Assembly: GCA_963978905.1 (NCBI GenBank)
Contig: OZ022261.1
Coordinates: 24,921,686-24,985,685, forward strand
DNA: 64,000 nucleotides
Reading direction: 5' to 3'
DNA from: Trichostrongylus colubriformis
Lineage: Eukaryota > Nematoda > Chromadorea > Rhabditida > Trichostrongylidae
Made by a program: the position numbers and the translations under genes. Shown here in pieces: positions 45,903-57,300 of the stretch; position 1 is the first letter of the stretch; each line of letters starts with the position of its first letter. Under the pieces are notes generated by a model. The model had not been told where the DNA came from and did not search any database. It saw only the letters and a program-made list of their open reading frames with translations.

Positions 45903-48900
45903 AACGGAAATGTCAAAAAGTGCAGGTGGAAGCATGGGACCAAGATGGGAACCCCCATTTCCTAGAGCTGCTTACGCACAATATTTTGACTCATTCATAT
46001 GCGCATCCACACTTATCACTCCAGGATCAGGAATTTCTGAGCACTCTCAATATACCAGTGAACCCCAAGCAAGGGAAGCAAGTCATTCAACCGTCCATTT
46101 TATTGGGATGTGACTTGCTGTAGTCATTCGTACGTAATGATACATTATCGCTACCCTCAGGACTGCACATTTTGCCTACAAAGCTAGGTTATTTGATATG
46201 TGGAAAGCAGAAGGAGAATATGAAGGAAGTTCTCCATATATCGCAATATCAGGATAGCGATCTGGACCAGTGGGAACAATACTGGTCGATGAATTCTGTA
46301 AGAATGTATACGGTCAGAGAAAGTGAGGAGGATTTAACACAGGAAGAGAGAGACCAGTGGGAGCAATACTGGTCAATGGATGCAGCCGGGACCGAAGAAT
46401 TCCAGGGACCGGAAAAGGAGGCACAAAGCAAACTTGATAAACAAGTCTGGGAACAGTTCAATAGGACCATTGAACGAAGAAAAGATGGATATTATGTCCA
46501 TCTACCATGTAAGGTACAACATCCACCTTTACCGGATAACCGAATGTTAGCATATAAACGCTTGGTCAATGTATGGACTTCACTGAAGAAGGATAGGCAA
46601 TTACTGGATCAGTATAATGACGTCTTTCAAGACCAGCTCAGCAAAGGCATTGTAGAGCCTGTAGAGGGCGACAATACAGGAGAGGGAGTCCAGGTTCATT
46701 ATATCCCCCACCAGCCAGTACTAACGCCACAAAAGGCTACAACAAAGCTCCGCATTGTTTTCGATGCATCAGCCCATTATAAGGGCTGCCCGTCTTTGAA
46801 CGACGTCCTACATAGGGGTCCAGTTATCCTTCCTTCACTATACGGTCTCCTGTTACGATTGCGAATCGGCAGGATAGCTCTAATTTCGGACGTCGAGATA
46901 GCGTTCCTCCAGGTCCGCCTACATGAAATGGATCGCGACGCCACTCGCTTTATTTGGCTCAAGGATCACAAAGAGCCACCCTCAAGGAACAATATACAGA
47001 CACTTCGTTTCACACGGGTCACCTTCGGTCTGAAGCCATCACCCTTTCTCCTGGCGGGAACAACTCATTACAATTTGGATAGGCATCAAGAAGAAAGGTT
47101 GGCTCAAGTAATAAAAGCCAATCTTCACGTGGATAATCTCCTCTCAACGTCGGATTCATGCGAGGAGGCGCAGCTCTTCTACAGCAAGGCCAAAGCAATA
47201 TTCAGTGAGCTGCGAATGAACTTGCGAGAGTTTGTCACCAATGATGGAACAGTCATGAACTCAATACCGGACGTTGACAAAGCAAACAGCCATCGCTCAA
47301 AGGTTCTTGGCATACTATGGGACTCGCGAACAGATATTCTGGAGCTACGGTGCACAATAAAGGAGTTTCCAGTAGCTAGTAAGCGAACGGTGACAAGCGT
47401 AATAGCCACGGTGTACGGCCCAATGGGTTGGTTTGTACCACTTCTTCACCGAGCAGAGGTGTTCCTGCAAAATCTTTGGAGGGAACAATATGAGTGGGAC
47501 ACACCCTTGTCAGAAGAAAAAGTAGAGCAGTGGTGCAAAATTACAGAGGACTTGAAAGGATTCAATAAGTCCATCCCGAGGTATTTAACTCCAAAGATGA
47601 CCAACGCTAACATAGTGATTTTCGCGGATGCGAGCAATAGCGGAATGACAGCATGCGCATACCTCCAAAACTCTGAAGGAGTCCACCTCTTGATAGCAAA
47701 GTCCAAGTTGGCACCAATCCGGAAAACGATTACCATACCAAAGCTGGAGATGAATGCAATCACGCTAGCGGCTCGTGTTGCTATTGCAGTTGTCAGGGAA
47801 TTGAAGACGGTGCTCAATATTGGATGTGTATATATTCTGTCGGATTCCGAAATAGCGTTATGCTGGGTGAAAGGTTCTCCAGGTCGAGAAATGGGTATTT
47901 TCATTGGCAATAGGCTTGCGGAAGTGAAGAGAATCGTGGATCACCTAATATCAGAGCAATGCTCTGTGCGGTTCGGACACGTATCCACGGGAGACAATCC
48001 AGCGGATTGCGGAACGAGGGGACTATCGAAAGAGGAATTTAGCCAACATTTCTGGTGGACAGGCCCCACTTGGCTCCAAAATGATGTGTCTTGCTGGCCT
48101 ATACGTGAAACAATATTCGGCTATCCCATCGACCAACATGGGGACGAGCCTAACGATAAAGCTGAAGTAATGGTGGCAACAGAGGTAGTATCATACGACC
48201 CTGAACTTCTGAAGCCGACACAAGTACGGGCGCTCACTAAGGCAAAACGAATCATAGCATATGCTTTGCGATTCATACGATCAACCGTGAGAGAAACCAA
48301 CAAAAAGAGAGCAAGGAAGATTCAGATAGCAATCCCGGACGTGCCCTCAGCCCCGAATCCTTCTTTTCTGAGTGGCCCAGAGATGGAACTGTCGGGCAAG
48401 GTCATTATTAAGGCTCATCAAGCTCCGCATGTCACGAGCAGCATCATAAAAACCTTGAAGGATCTCAACATACGCAGTGACCAAGAGGGGATATTGCGAT
48501 GCTATGGACGCCTTGGCCGAGCACAGCTCAAATTCGCAGCGAAATATCCTGCTTTCGTCTTGCAGAAGACTATCTTGGCCAAAATCATTATTTGAAATGT
48601 TCATCAAGACGGGCATACGGGCATAAACCATACTGTGAGTCACGTCAGACAACACTTTTGGATACCGCAATTACGGTCACAGGTGCAAAATTTGATCCGT
48701 AGGTGTGTAAAGTGTCAAAAATTGAACAATCTCTCTTACAAGTACCCACTCCAAGAAGATCTGCCAAAGGAACGGGTGGTAATATCACGACCATTTCAGC
48801 ACGTAGGTCTCGACTACTTCGGGCCTCTTTTGATAAGACGTGAAGATGGGAGCAGGGGAAATGTTATGGTGCGATCATTACATGCACGGTAACAAGGCTT

Positions 48901-50000
48901 TTACATCTGGATGTGTCTCCGACATGACGACCGTAGCATTCTTACTCATGCTCAAACGATTCTTCGCTCGGAGAGGAGTGCCCCAAACAATCATTTGCGA
49001 TAATGCTCCTACTTTTCTGCTAGGAGAGGAAATACTTACGGAAAGTCTCCAGGCGGCGCAATGCAATCCATCAGTTAACAAGGAGCTCAGCAATAGAGGA
49101 ATCCATTGGAAACATATTACCCCGTATGCGCCATGGCAAGGGGGTTTTTACGAAAGGATGATTAAATCGATCAAGCATTCACTATATAAAACTCTCGGCA
49201 GATCAATACTGTCATTTGAAGAGCTAACTACGATAATAGTCGAGATCGAGTCTATCCTCAATACACGTCCTCTCACTTACGAAACTGCAGATTTGGATAG
49301 AAGTCGAGTTATACGGCCGATAGACTTCTTACAAAAAGACATCTGCCTGACCCAAATACTACCAACAGTAAGAGAACAAGATACGGATTACTATCCTCCG
49401 GATGGAGCGCTGGCAATACAGACGAAGTCGCAGGCGACAGCGGTGTTGGAAACATTGAGCAGGATAACCGACAAGTTCTGGGACATCTGGCAGGCACAAT
49501 ATTTGACCAGTCTTCGAGAGAAACATGTGCTCAAGATTGGACAAAAGAGGGGATGCACTCTATCGCCGCAAGAAGGTACTGCGGTACTGATAGTTGAAGC
49601 GACAGCTCCACGTCAGTCATGGAAAATGGGTATCATTCAGGAACTGGTGGCTAACACTCGAGGAGTAGTAAGGGAAGCAGTGGTACGATTGCCCTCACGG
49701 AGATTAGTTAGAAGACCGATCAACCTCCTAGTTCCACTTGAACTCGACGACGAAACTCACCAAGAACAGGAGACTAAGACCAAGATGGACAGAGCGAATA
49801 CGAGCAGTGATAGCACTACAGATGTGAGTGTAGATGAAGAAAGAGGCACGCCCCAAATTCGATATAATCTACGTCAAAGGAAACCCATCAATTACAAAGA
49901 CGATAACAGCTCCCAATTCGGGAATTTCTTCTTACTGTCTATCGCATGGCCCAGTGTAGTTTTACTTCTACTGGGGTGCATGACAATCGCAGTCAGAGCT
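45885..50000 (+). pseudogene. BEL Pol (protease remainder, RT, RNase H, integrase), interrupted
   Basis: The continuation after Gag is in the +2 frame: protease remainder to TAG (46121-46123), then a long open stretch 46172-48595. RT is marked by LRIVFDAS, SDVEIAFLQVRL and the active-site segment HVDNLL, where BEL elements of nematodes often have Val-Asp-Asn rather than YVDD. Then comes a BEL-type A17/RNase H region with FADAS, a PKLEM and SDSE segment and NPAD. A TGA (48593-48595) interrupts just before the integrase HHCC region (HQDGH and CVKC). Frame changes occur near 48850 and 48905-48915. Integrase catalytic acids remain visible in GLDYFGP, CDNAP and GGFYER. A DUF5641-like segment follows at about 49480-49740. 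A QWEQYWSM motif is duplicated at 46269 and 46356. Not translatable as one polyprotein. Confidence 0.9.
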
Positions 50001-50393
50001 CAAGAAAAACCCTTTGGGTCGAGTCTCAAACGGACTTTTCACGATTTTCAAGGGAGAGTGACACTGGAGTCAAAAGACAGGATACCTGAGGAGGTGTATG
50101 GTCGCCAGTCCTATGCCATCTTCAACGCTCAGAACGCGGCTGGAAACGTCACCTTCCCCCCAGACATAGTATTGTACAGTGTCCAATGGAAAGTCGCGCT
50201 AAATCAGGCGATTGCAACCAGTGAGACGACGTGCTGGACGGCACAATTTGGCAAAGCTATGAAGTGCAGGCTTTGTATCATCAACGTTCTCAACCTTACT
50301 GTCTCAATACCTGGACTGATGATCGTTCCCGAGATAACATACCTAGTGTTGTCCACCTGGGGTTTGGGAAGGTTGTCACCTGGGTGCTGCTGA
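49900..50393 (+). pseudogene. Env-position transmembrane and ectodomain remnant of the BEL element
   Basis: In frame with integrase, the 517-codon frame from 48840 continues past the DUF5641-like segment. A hydrophobic stretch (about 49922-49999, FFLLSIAWPSVVLLLLGC) is followed by about 120 residues with several Cys and possible N-glycosylation sites (NVT, NLT), then TGA. This fits a signal anchor and the start of an envelope-like protein fused to Pol, as known for some nematode BEL elements. The usual large glycoprotein is missing: the sequence stops and an unrelated ORF follows. The env identity is inference from position and topology. Confidence 0.5.
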
Positions 50394-50582
50394 CCGAGAA
50401 AAAACTGGTAGCAGCGTGTACAAAATCAGCAATCTCTGTTTTTAACCTAGTCAAAAATGTATTAATCAATAAACAACTGGGCTCAATAAATATCAATATA
50501 TCAATAAATAAACACTTTTACGACAAAATCAACTGGGCTTACCTTTGACATTAGTCATACTTTCTTAGTCCGGGCTTGAATA

Positions 50583-50593
50583 TTTCATTACAG
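50583..50593 (+). promoter_or_regulatory. Candidate 3' splice site before the extra BEL ORF
   Basis: TTTCATTACAG lies 11 bp upstream of the ATG at 50605 and follows a poorly coding AT-rich stretch with repeated TAAATAAAC-like strings. It fits the short T-rich nematode acceptor. It could serve cis-splicing from the leader (candidate donors near 44038-44045) or SL trans-splicing; neither is shown by the sequence. Confidence 0.4.
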
Positions 50594-50604
50594 GACCACT
50601 CACG

Positions 50605-51819
50605 ATGTCAGAAGAAAACGTAATCTCGAACGCTTTCCGTTTTCTAACGGACCTCCCTGATAAAGCAATATCGGAAAACGAGCTCGAAAAGGAGATGGCG
50701 TCAATACTGAACGAGATTCACAGGCAAATCAAGATTTCCAAGACGCTGGATGGGTCCCTTACCCACCACCTCCTACAGCATACGTGCACGGACGAGACCG
50801 GAGGAGAACTCCTACTAATGGCGCATCGTCTGCTGTACACGACCATTGTGACGAAAGGAAAATTGCAGGAATTGGCTCAAAGGTTTATATCCCTCGATAC
50901 AATGTACGTCATCCTCATGGACCATGGTCGCCTTGCGAGGGGACGACGTCAGCAGTGGGAGGAAGGATTCCGAACCACACACGATACGAGTGCCAAGGAC
51001 ATTGCAATATTGGTCGACACGCACATTTCGAAGTTGGAGGTAATAATAAACGATCTCGACCATGAGGTAAATCGGGCTACGGAGCTGATAAGAAAGGAAA
51101 AAACGGTGCTCAGAGGACTGACCTTCAAGAACTTCAACAACACGGAGGACGTCAATGTATTATTGCAACGTATTGAGGACCACCTGGCGAAAATAGCTGC
51201 AAGAACGGAAGACCGCACCAATAATAATAGCGTAGCCACCGAAGCTCCCCAATGCAAACGGGCACACACGACGGACCACAAGACGGGACGTCATCAGGAG
51301 GTCGACCACAAGACGGGACGTCAGCAGGAAGGCAAGGCTCTCTCAGACGACGATTATCTGGACAAACTCATTCGAGAGAGCGCCGGGGAAGATGATCGCC
51401 ACGATCATCAAGTCAAGGCTAGCAAGCCCAAGGAACCGGATGCGAAAGAGAGGAGCATTTCTCAGAAGGGAGGAAGTACAGAAAAGGGAAAGGAATACCG
51501 GCTCACCGTGAGGAGTGAGGATAGAGAGTCGTGTCAGCGCAGACGGCATGCCCTGGAACAAGAACTGGACGAACTTCGACAAGGACCGCGGCTATTGCCA
51601 CCAAGGAGAACGGGTGACGGGGCAGACCTGGTCACTTTTTGCTCGTTCTGCGAAAAGATGGGATATCATTACTCAGATTCCTGTCCCCGATACACCGACG
51701 GAGAACAGAGGTACAGATACATCAGGAGAGAAGGGCGATGCCCACGCTGCTTGGAGAGATGTAAGGTTCTGGCGGGATGTTCAAGAAGAAACGTCGAGTG
51801 CTGGTACTGCATGTGGTGA
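50605..51819 (+). CDS. Extra BEL ORF: coiled-coil-like, cysteine-rich protein
   Basis: 404 codons, intact, located between the env remnant and the 3' LTR and reading in the element's direction. Residues 1-210 are charged and helix-prone with heptad-like stretches (about 125-200). Residues about 225-245 carry a 10-residue direct duplication (DHKTGR.QE twice). Residues about 300-330 are Arg/Glu-rich. The C-terminus has CSFCEKMGYHYSDSC and CPRCLERCKVLAGC followed by VECWYC, resembling zinc-knuckle or treble-clef-like nucleic-acid-binding modules. After TGA (51817-51819) another frame carries GHHRALCPVPDSRD (about 51858-51895), which completes a CX2C...HX4C knuckle, so the C-terminus is probably frameshifted. 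I infer a Gag-like or nucleocapsid-like accessory role; the function is unknown. It is not an env. Confidence 0.75.
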   Translation: MSEENVISNAFRFLTDLPDKAISENELEKEMASILNEIHRQIKISKTLDGSLTHHLLQHTCTDETGGELLLMAHRLLYTTIVTKGKLQELAQRFISLDTMYVILMDHGRLARGRRQQWEEGFRTTHDTSAKDIAILVDTHISKLEVIINDLDHEVNRATELIRKEKTVLRGLTFKNFNNTEDVNVLLQRIEDHLAKIAARTEDRTNNNSVATEAPQCKRAHTTDHKTGRHQEVDHKTGRQQEGKALSDDDYLDKLIRESAGEDDRHDHQVKASKPKEPDAKERSISQKGGSTEKGKEYRLTVRSEDRESCQRRRHALEQELDELRQGPRLLPPRRTGDGADLVTFCSFCEKMGYHYSDSCPRYTDGEQRYRYIRREGRCPRCLERCKVLAGCSRRNVECWYCMW

Positions 51820-51977
51820 GTAGGACGGTGCTGAGTTTCCTCGTACCAGACGATGGAGGACACCACCGCGCCCTCTGTCCCGTACCGGACTCCAGGGATC
51901 GCGTCCGAGAAGTCATTCGAGAAGTACGTTGCAAACTGGAGAGACTGGATCGTGAAGATCGGAGACTGTCCCATTAA
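51820..51977 (+). pseudogene. Out-of-frame C-terminal continuation of the extra BEL ORF
   Basis: In the third frame, GHHRALCPVPDSRDRVREVI follows a roughly 38-bp segment that separates it from VECWYC. The spacing of the Cys and His residues indicates one original zinc knuckle. The reading ends at 51975-51977, 12 bp before the 3' LTR. Confidence 0.6.
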
Positions 51978-51989
51978 CAAGCCCGGGAG

Positions 51990-52412
51990 TGTAGCTACTG
52001 CTACGTTCGATTCAGAGGTTTTTGATTGTTTTTTCACTAATTACGTATTATATGTTACAGGTTACGAGATAGAGCAAAGGGTCAGTTTCAAGCAATTTAG
52101 TGTGTGGTCTAGATCATGATGCGCTGATCGCGCGGGGGGTCGATATTATCGAGTGACAACAAGGTGGCAGGGGGGCCATTCGATTCGATTCGGAAGGTCC
52201 GGAGCGCCTGCAAGGAATGTCGTCTGCAACGCCACCCTCTGGACAATATTGGATCTGGCTCCATTGCCTCTACTCGGTACACTTCTTGGTGTTCAGATTT
52301 GTTATTCTACTGAATTATGTTGTTACTAATGAATTTTGTATTACTTGCTTCAGTACACTCAAGTAAAGGAACCGCGTGGCACTAGCTAGGGCGAGCAGGA
52401 GCAAGTTCTACA
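51990..52412 (+). repeat. BEL 3' LTR
   Basis: 423 bp, TGTAGC...TCTACA, about 98% identical to the 5' LTR. The AATAAA of the 5' LTR is AATGAA here (52328-52333). The usual purine-rich tract is not obvious upstream; only CCCGGGAG directly precedes the LTR. Confidence 0.95.
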
Positions 52413-52417
52413 CAATG

Positions 52418-53109
52418 CTTTTAAAGATGCGTGTCGATTGGAGGAATCATCAGATTTGTTCACCGGGGAGTATAATCGAGTCCGTTGGAAACGATACTTA
52501 TCCAACCCTTCTAAGTGAATTCTTCTATTCTGCGTATCTATAAAGCAGCGTTCATAAAGGAAGAATTTGCGTTTTTGAGGGAATGCTGAATTGTGGAGCC
52601 TTCATTTATCTAATTCACTCAGCTAGAGGGAGCCTGCCAACCGATGCTCCACAATCCCTTACTTCGACAAAAACGCGAATTTGCCAGTCGATAGGTATCT
52701 CTGTCATTTTCCACCTATTTCACAAGACCATAAAATCGCAAATTCCACCATTACGAAGGCTGCCCACAAATGCAGATGCTGCAGTGTTGCCCATACTAAT
52801 TGCACCACCATAAGCGCTGCCTAATACGTTTGCAGGGGGGACACCCATTTCTGCTCTGTTTTCTCTCACTAGCCACCACAGTCACCTTTCTGTAGATTCA
52901 AGCGTACGTTTTGCCTAAGGCCTAGTGGTGGTGGAAACAATCCCTCTCTCATCTGAAGCTTAGGCAACACTGTAGACGCCGAAACACAAAAAAAGGAAAA
53001 CAATTAAAAACAAGGTGAAAACGGAAAACGGCCGAGTAGGACCATTTTAGCCACATTGGCTGTGAGCCTCGATCCGGTACAATCGCACCATTCCTCGAAA
53101 ACGGGCGCA
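52418..53109. other. Spacer between the two LTR elements
   Basis: Right host flank of the BEL element and left flank of the gypsy element. No supported gene. Confidence 0.45.
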
Positions 53110-53114
53110 GTCGC

Positions 53115-53261
53115 TGTTGTAGAATGAATGTTGTTTACTATGATCTTGCTGCTTGTTGATATAGTGATCTGATATGACCAGCCCTTATGTATATAAACCC
53201 ATTGCTGTGTACAGTCAGTCACTTTTGGCCAATAAACGGTCCTTCACTGCTGACTACAACA
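53115..53261 (+). repeat. Gypsy 5' LTR
   Basis: TGTTGT...ACAACA, 147 bp. TATATAAA at 53190-53197 and AATAAA at 53231-53236 give a compact promoter and poly(A) layout. The primer site should start with the TGG at 53264, but I could not assign the tRNA. Confidence 0.95.
53190..53197 (+). promoter_or_regulatory. Gypsy LTR TATA box
   Basis: TATATAAA in the 5' LTR, repeated at 57590-57597 in the 3' LTR. It would drive element transcription about 30 bp downstream. Confidence 0.6.
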
Positions 53262-53446
53262 ACTGGCGATCAGCGGACTTCAACGCGGAGAAGAAGCTGA
53301 GGACGACCAGTGCAACGAAGAAGAAGAAGTTTCTGCAGGACGCCAGCCCCGGCAGTGTATCCTGTCTATCTTCTGATCGCATTTACGTGTGACAACTCAG
53401 CTCCGGCGCCGTGCCTGGTCGAACTGCTGATCGAATCACACCGACA

Positions 53447-54358
53447 ATGGATGCGAAAAGCCTGCAAGCCATCCTGGATGCTCAGGCCAGGATGGAGCCG
53501 CAGAAGTTAGCCGAACTCGTCAATTGCATGGAAGCGATGGTCTCCGGTTCACGCCCATCCGCTCCAGCGCCTCCAGCCAACACAGCCGAATTCATAATGG
53601 ACTCGCTGTCAACGCGTCTGCCAGGATTTATGTATGATCCCGACAACGGTTGTACTTTCGAAGTGTGGTACAATCGATATGAAGACGTCATTTCGAAGGA
53701 CGGCGCTACCTTGGATGAAGCTGCAAAAGCTCGACCAATCGTCTCCAAACTCGACACCGTCACCTACGCTCGTTTCACAAGCCACATTCTCCCAAAGAAG
53801 GCTTGCGAGATACCCTTAGCGGACCCCGTGGCAACGCTCAGAGATCTATTCGGACACAATACTTCCGTTTTCTCGCGCCGATACGTCTACCTTAAGACTC
53901 AACGCAACGGAGAGAACTTGAGGGACTACACCGGACTGGTCAATCAACGACACAACATGGCCGAATTCAACGACGTTAGTCCAGAGCAGATGAAATGCTT
54001 AGTATGGATATGTGGGCTCTCCTCTTCCGAAGATGCTGACATCCGTGCGCGTGCCCTTCGCAAGATGGAAGACAACCCTCAAACGACACTGAAGGAGTTG
54101 GCCGCGGAGATACAGCTATTTCTCAACATCCGCCAAGATGCAACTCTTCCTGAACGACCCCCTTCGTTTCACATAAACGCCGCTGATTCGCAGAGCCGAA
54201 AACGCGACCCGCCATCACCGTGCTTCCGCTGTGGAGCACACCATTGGTCAAAGGACTGTCCATTCCTGAACAAGACTTGCTACGACTGTGGGAATCCTGG
54301 TCACAAGCGAGGATTTTGCAAGAACTTCACGACGAAGAAGAAGCAGAAGCCGAGATGA
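53447..54358 (+). CDS. Gypsy Gag with two zinc knuckles
   Basis: Open frame of about 303 codons from the first ATG (53447); the frame is open upstream only by a GTG. It has capsid-like helical sequence with a Trp/Tyr-rich segment FEVWYNRYEDVI near residue 65. The C-terminus carries CFRCGAHHWSKDC and a canonical CX2CX4HX4C knuckle CYDCGNPGHKRGFC, followed by a Lys-rich tail. Gag assembles the particle and packages RNA. The following pol frame overlaps by about 140 bp in the -1 frame, as in many gypsy elements that use -1 frameshifting. No classical slippery heptamer was recognised. Confidence 0.9.
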   Translation: MDAKSLQAILDAQARMEPQKLAELVNCMEAMVSGSRPSAPAPPANTAEFIMDSLSTRLPGFMYDPDNGCTFEVWYNRYEDVISKDGATLDEAAKARPIVSKLDTVTYARFTSHILPKKACEIPLADPVATLRDLFGHNTSVFSRRYVYLKTQRNGENLRDYTGLVNQRHNMAEFNDVSPEQMKCLVWICGLSSSEDADIRARALRKMEDNPQTTLKELAAEIQLFLNIRQDATLPERPPSFHINAADSQSRKRDPPSPCFRCGAHHWSKDCPFLNKTCYDCGNPGHKRGFCKNFTTKKKQKPR

Positions 54359-57300
54359 AGCGGAGAACAGCAAACAACGTCGTCATTGCCTCAGCACGGG
54401 TCGACGCTGCTTCTATATCCCCTATCTACCGCTCAGTGCGAATAAATGGAAAGACGATACGCATGCGGCTTGACACTGGAGCGGACGTCACGTTGCTGAG
54501 CAAGGCGGACTGGATCGCTATCGGTCGTCCGAAGCTACAATCGCCTCAAATCACACTGAAGTGTGCTAACAACAAACCGATAATTGTTCGGGGACGCTAG
54601 GACTGCAATTTCGTCATTGGTGGTCAACAGGGACGAGGTACCTGCTACGTTGCCGACACACCGTCTTTGCTAGGTCTCGACTGGATCACCCAGCATGAAC
54701 CTCTGTTTCGCCGCCTAGCCAAAGACTCCATCTGCAACGTAACCTCCTCGACGCTCAGCACACTGAACTCGTCCTCACTACACACTTGGAGAAGAAGTTT
54801 GCTACAGTCTTCACGCCTGGACTAGGTCACTGCACAAAGTCGAAGGCCTGACTCACTCTCAAATCTGACGCAAGGCCGGTTTTTCGAAAGGCTCGTCCTG
54901 TCCCATACGCCGCTGCTCACAAGATTTCGACTGAAATCGACCGCTTGGTATCTACACATGTACTGACGCCCATCGATCACTCAGAATGGGCCGCTCCTAT
55001 CGCCGCCGTTCAGAAGGAAAATGGTTCAATACGACTTTGCGCAGACTACTCGACAAGACTGAACGACGCACTTGAGCAGCACCAGCACCCACTTCCGATT
55101 CCTGATGACATCTTCACGAAGCTCAACGAAGGACGCTACTTCTCACAGCTGGACCTTGCTGAACCGTTTCTACAACTGGAAGTGGACGACGACTCAAAGC
55201 AGCTGCTTACGATCAATACGCACCGAGGTCTCTTTCCTTTTAATAGCCTACCATTTGGAGCGAAGCCTGCTCCTGGCATTTTCCAGTAATGTATCGACAG
55301 TCTCATTGCTGGACTAGATGGAACTGCCGCCTACCTCGACGACATAATTGACACTGGCAGGACCATCGACGAACACAACACTCGACTCGACGCAGTGTTC
55401 CAGCGAATTCAGAACTACGGATTCCGTGTTCGTCTCGAGAAGTGCAGTTTTCTACAGGCACAGATCAGATATCTTGGCTTCGTCATCAACACACAAGGAC
55501 GACGACCGGACCCAGACAAGGTAAAAGCCATTCGAAAGATGCCAGTTCCAAAGGACATCAGTCAGCTAGGCGCTTTCCTCGGTTTCATCAATTTTCAACT
55601 TACGCGCTCCCTTAGACGCCCTTACGAAGAAGGATGCTGTCTATACATGGACACCGGAGTGCCAATCTTCCTTCGACAAGATAAAGGCAATACTCAACTC
55701 GGATCTTCTACTGACTCACTTCGATCCGAATCTAGCGATCATTGTAGCAGCCGACGCTTCCAAGTACGGAATCGGAGCAACTCTCTCACACCATTTTCCG
55801 AATGGATCTGAGGAGGTCGTATACCACGCGAGCCGTTGCCTTACTCCAGCGCAGAAAAACTACAGTCAAATTGAAAAGGAAGCGCTTGCTCTCATATTCG
55901 CCGTGCAGAAATTTCATCGCTTTGTCCACGGACGACACTTCACGCTGAAAACCGATCACCAGCCTCTCGTCGCTATCTTTGGAAACAAGAAAGGAATACC
56001 CGTCTATAGTGCTAACCGTCTTCAGCGATGGGCCACGATGCTACTCAACTACAACTTCGCGATCGAATACGTTAACACGAAGAATTTCGGACAAGTGGGA
56101 CGCTCTTTCACGTCTTATAGCGTCGCACACATCAACACCGGAGGACTACGTTATCGCCAACGTAGATGTCGATGTAACTGCTGAGTTCTCCGAGAACTGC
56201 CGTTACCTCCTGGTTTCTAGCGAAACCATCCGGACTGCTACAAAAGGTGATCATGTCATCACGCAGGTCATCGACTACACGAAGTCTGGAAAGTGGCCCA
56301 AGATTGATCGCTGTTCTCCCTTCTGGCACTACAACAATCGACGAGATACTCTGACGACTATCGATAGTTGCCTTCTCACCGCATCACGTATAGTGATACC
56401 CAGATCACTACAACGCCGTGTACTTGCAACACTACACAAGGCTCATCCAGGACAAACAAGGATGAAGATGACAGATAGCGCGAAGCTACGTCTACTGGCC
56501 AACGCTGGATAGTGACATCGAGGAACTCGTCAGGAACTGCACCAAATGCGTCTCAGTGGCCAAAGATCCAGTCAAAGCCGAACTACATTCCTGGCCGAAG
56601 CCAAACGCCCCATGTATCCGCGTACATGCTGATTTCGCAGGACCCATGAATGGACGATTCTATTTGATACCTGTGGATGCGTATTCCAAGTGGCCTGAAA
56701 TCGTCCAAATGTCATCGATATCTTCCATGGCTACTATTCAAGTGATAAAGGATATTTTCGCCGAATTCGGAAATCCGACAACTCTTGTCACGGACAACGG
56801 GACGCAGTTCACATCGTCGCAGTTCGCCTTGTTCTGCCGTTTCTGAGGAATCACACACATCCGTATGCCGCCGTTCCATCCACAGAGCAATGGACAAGCT
56901 GAACGCTTCGTGGATACCTTCAAGCGAGGACTCGCCAAATTGAAGGGGGAAGAACCGACAGTTGACGCTCTACAGACGCTCTTGATGGCTTATCACCACT
57001 CCATGCCCGTCTGCACCGGACCAGCGTTCACCTCCCGAAGCCTTCCTGGGACGCCGACTACAAACAGAACTCGAAATGCTGCTACCTCAGGAAGACGTCA
57101 CTAAGGGGCCACAGACGTCAAAATGGAAAAATAATTCAGTCGCAAACATGGAGCACCACCGAAACTTCGAGCGCAACGACACTGTCTACGCCAAGGACTA
57201 CAGAGGACCAAAACAGTCTTGGGCTCCGGGTGTGACGTGTTGGAAACACCACCTTTATCGTGCAATGCGGAAATCTGCTATGGACGCGACAGTCAATCAG

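Larger units (their letters stand above)
43588..52412 (+). mobile_element. BEL/Pao LTR retrotransposon, structurally complete but mutated
   Basis: 8.8-kb element with direct LTRs at both ends and a 5-bp target duplication CAATG (43583-43587 and 52413-52417). Order: 5' LTR, tRNA-Gly-type primer site, gag, protease, RT, RNase H, integrase, an env-position membrane remnant, an extra ORF, 3' LTR. The gag-protease-RT-RNase H-integrase order with DUF1759-like Gag and a DUF5641-like end of pol is that of the BEL/Pao superfamily. LTRs differ at about 7 substitutions and 1 indel in 422 bp, implying a fairly recent insertion. However, pol has two in-frame stops and at least three frame changes. Confidence 0.95.

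Noticed and set aside
51816..51849. A 34-nt GT-AG intron joining the two parts of the extra BEL ORF
   Set aside because: Donor GTGAGT and acceptor TACCAG look good, but removal leaves a stop codon and the wrong frame for the downstream zinc-knuckle part, and 34 nt is very short.
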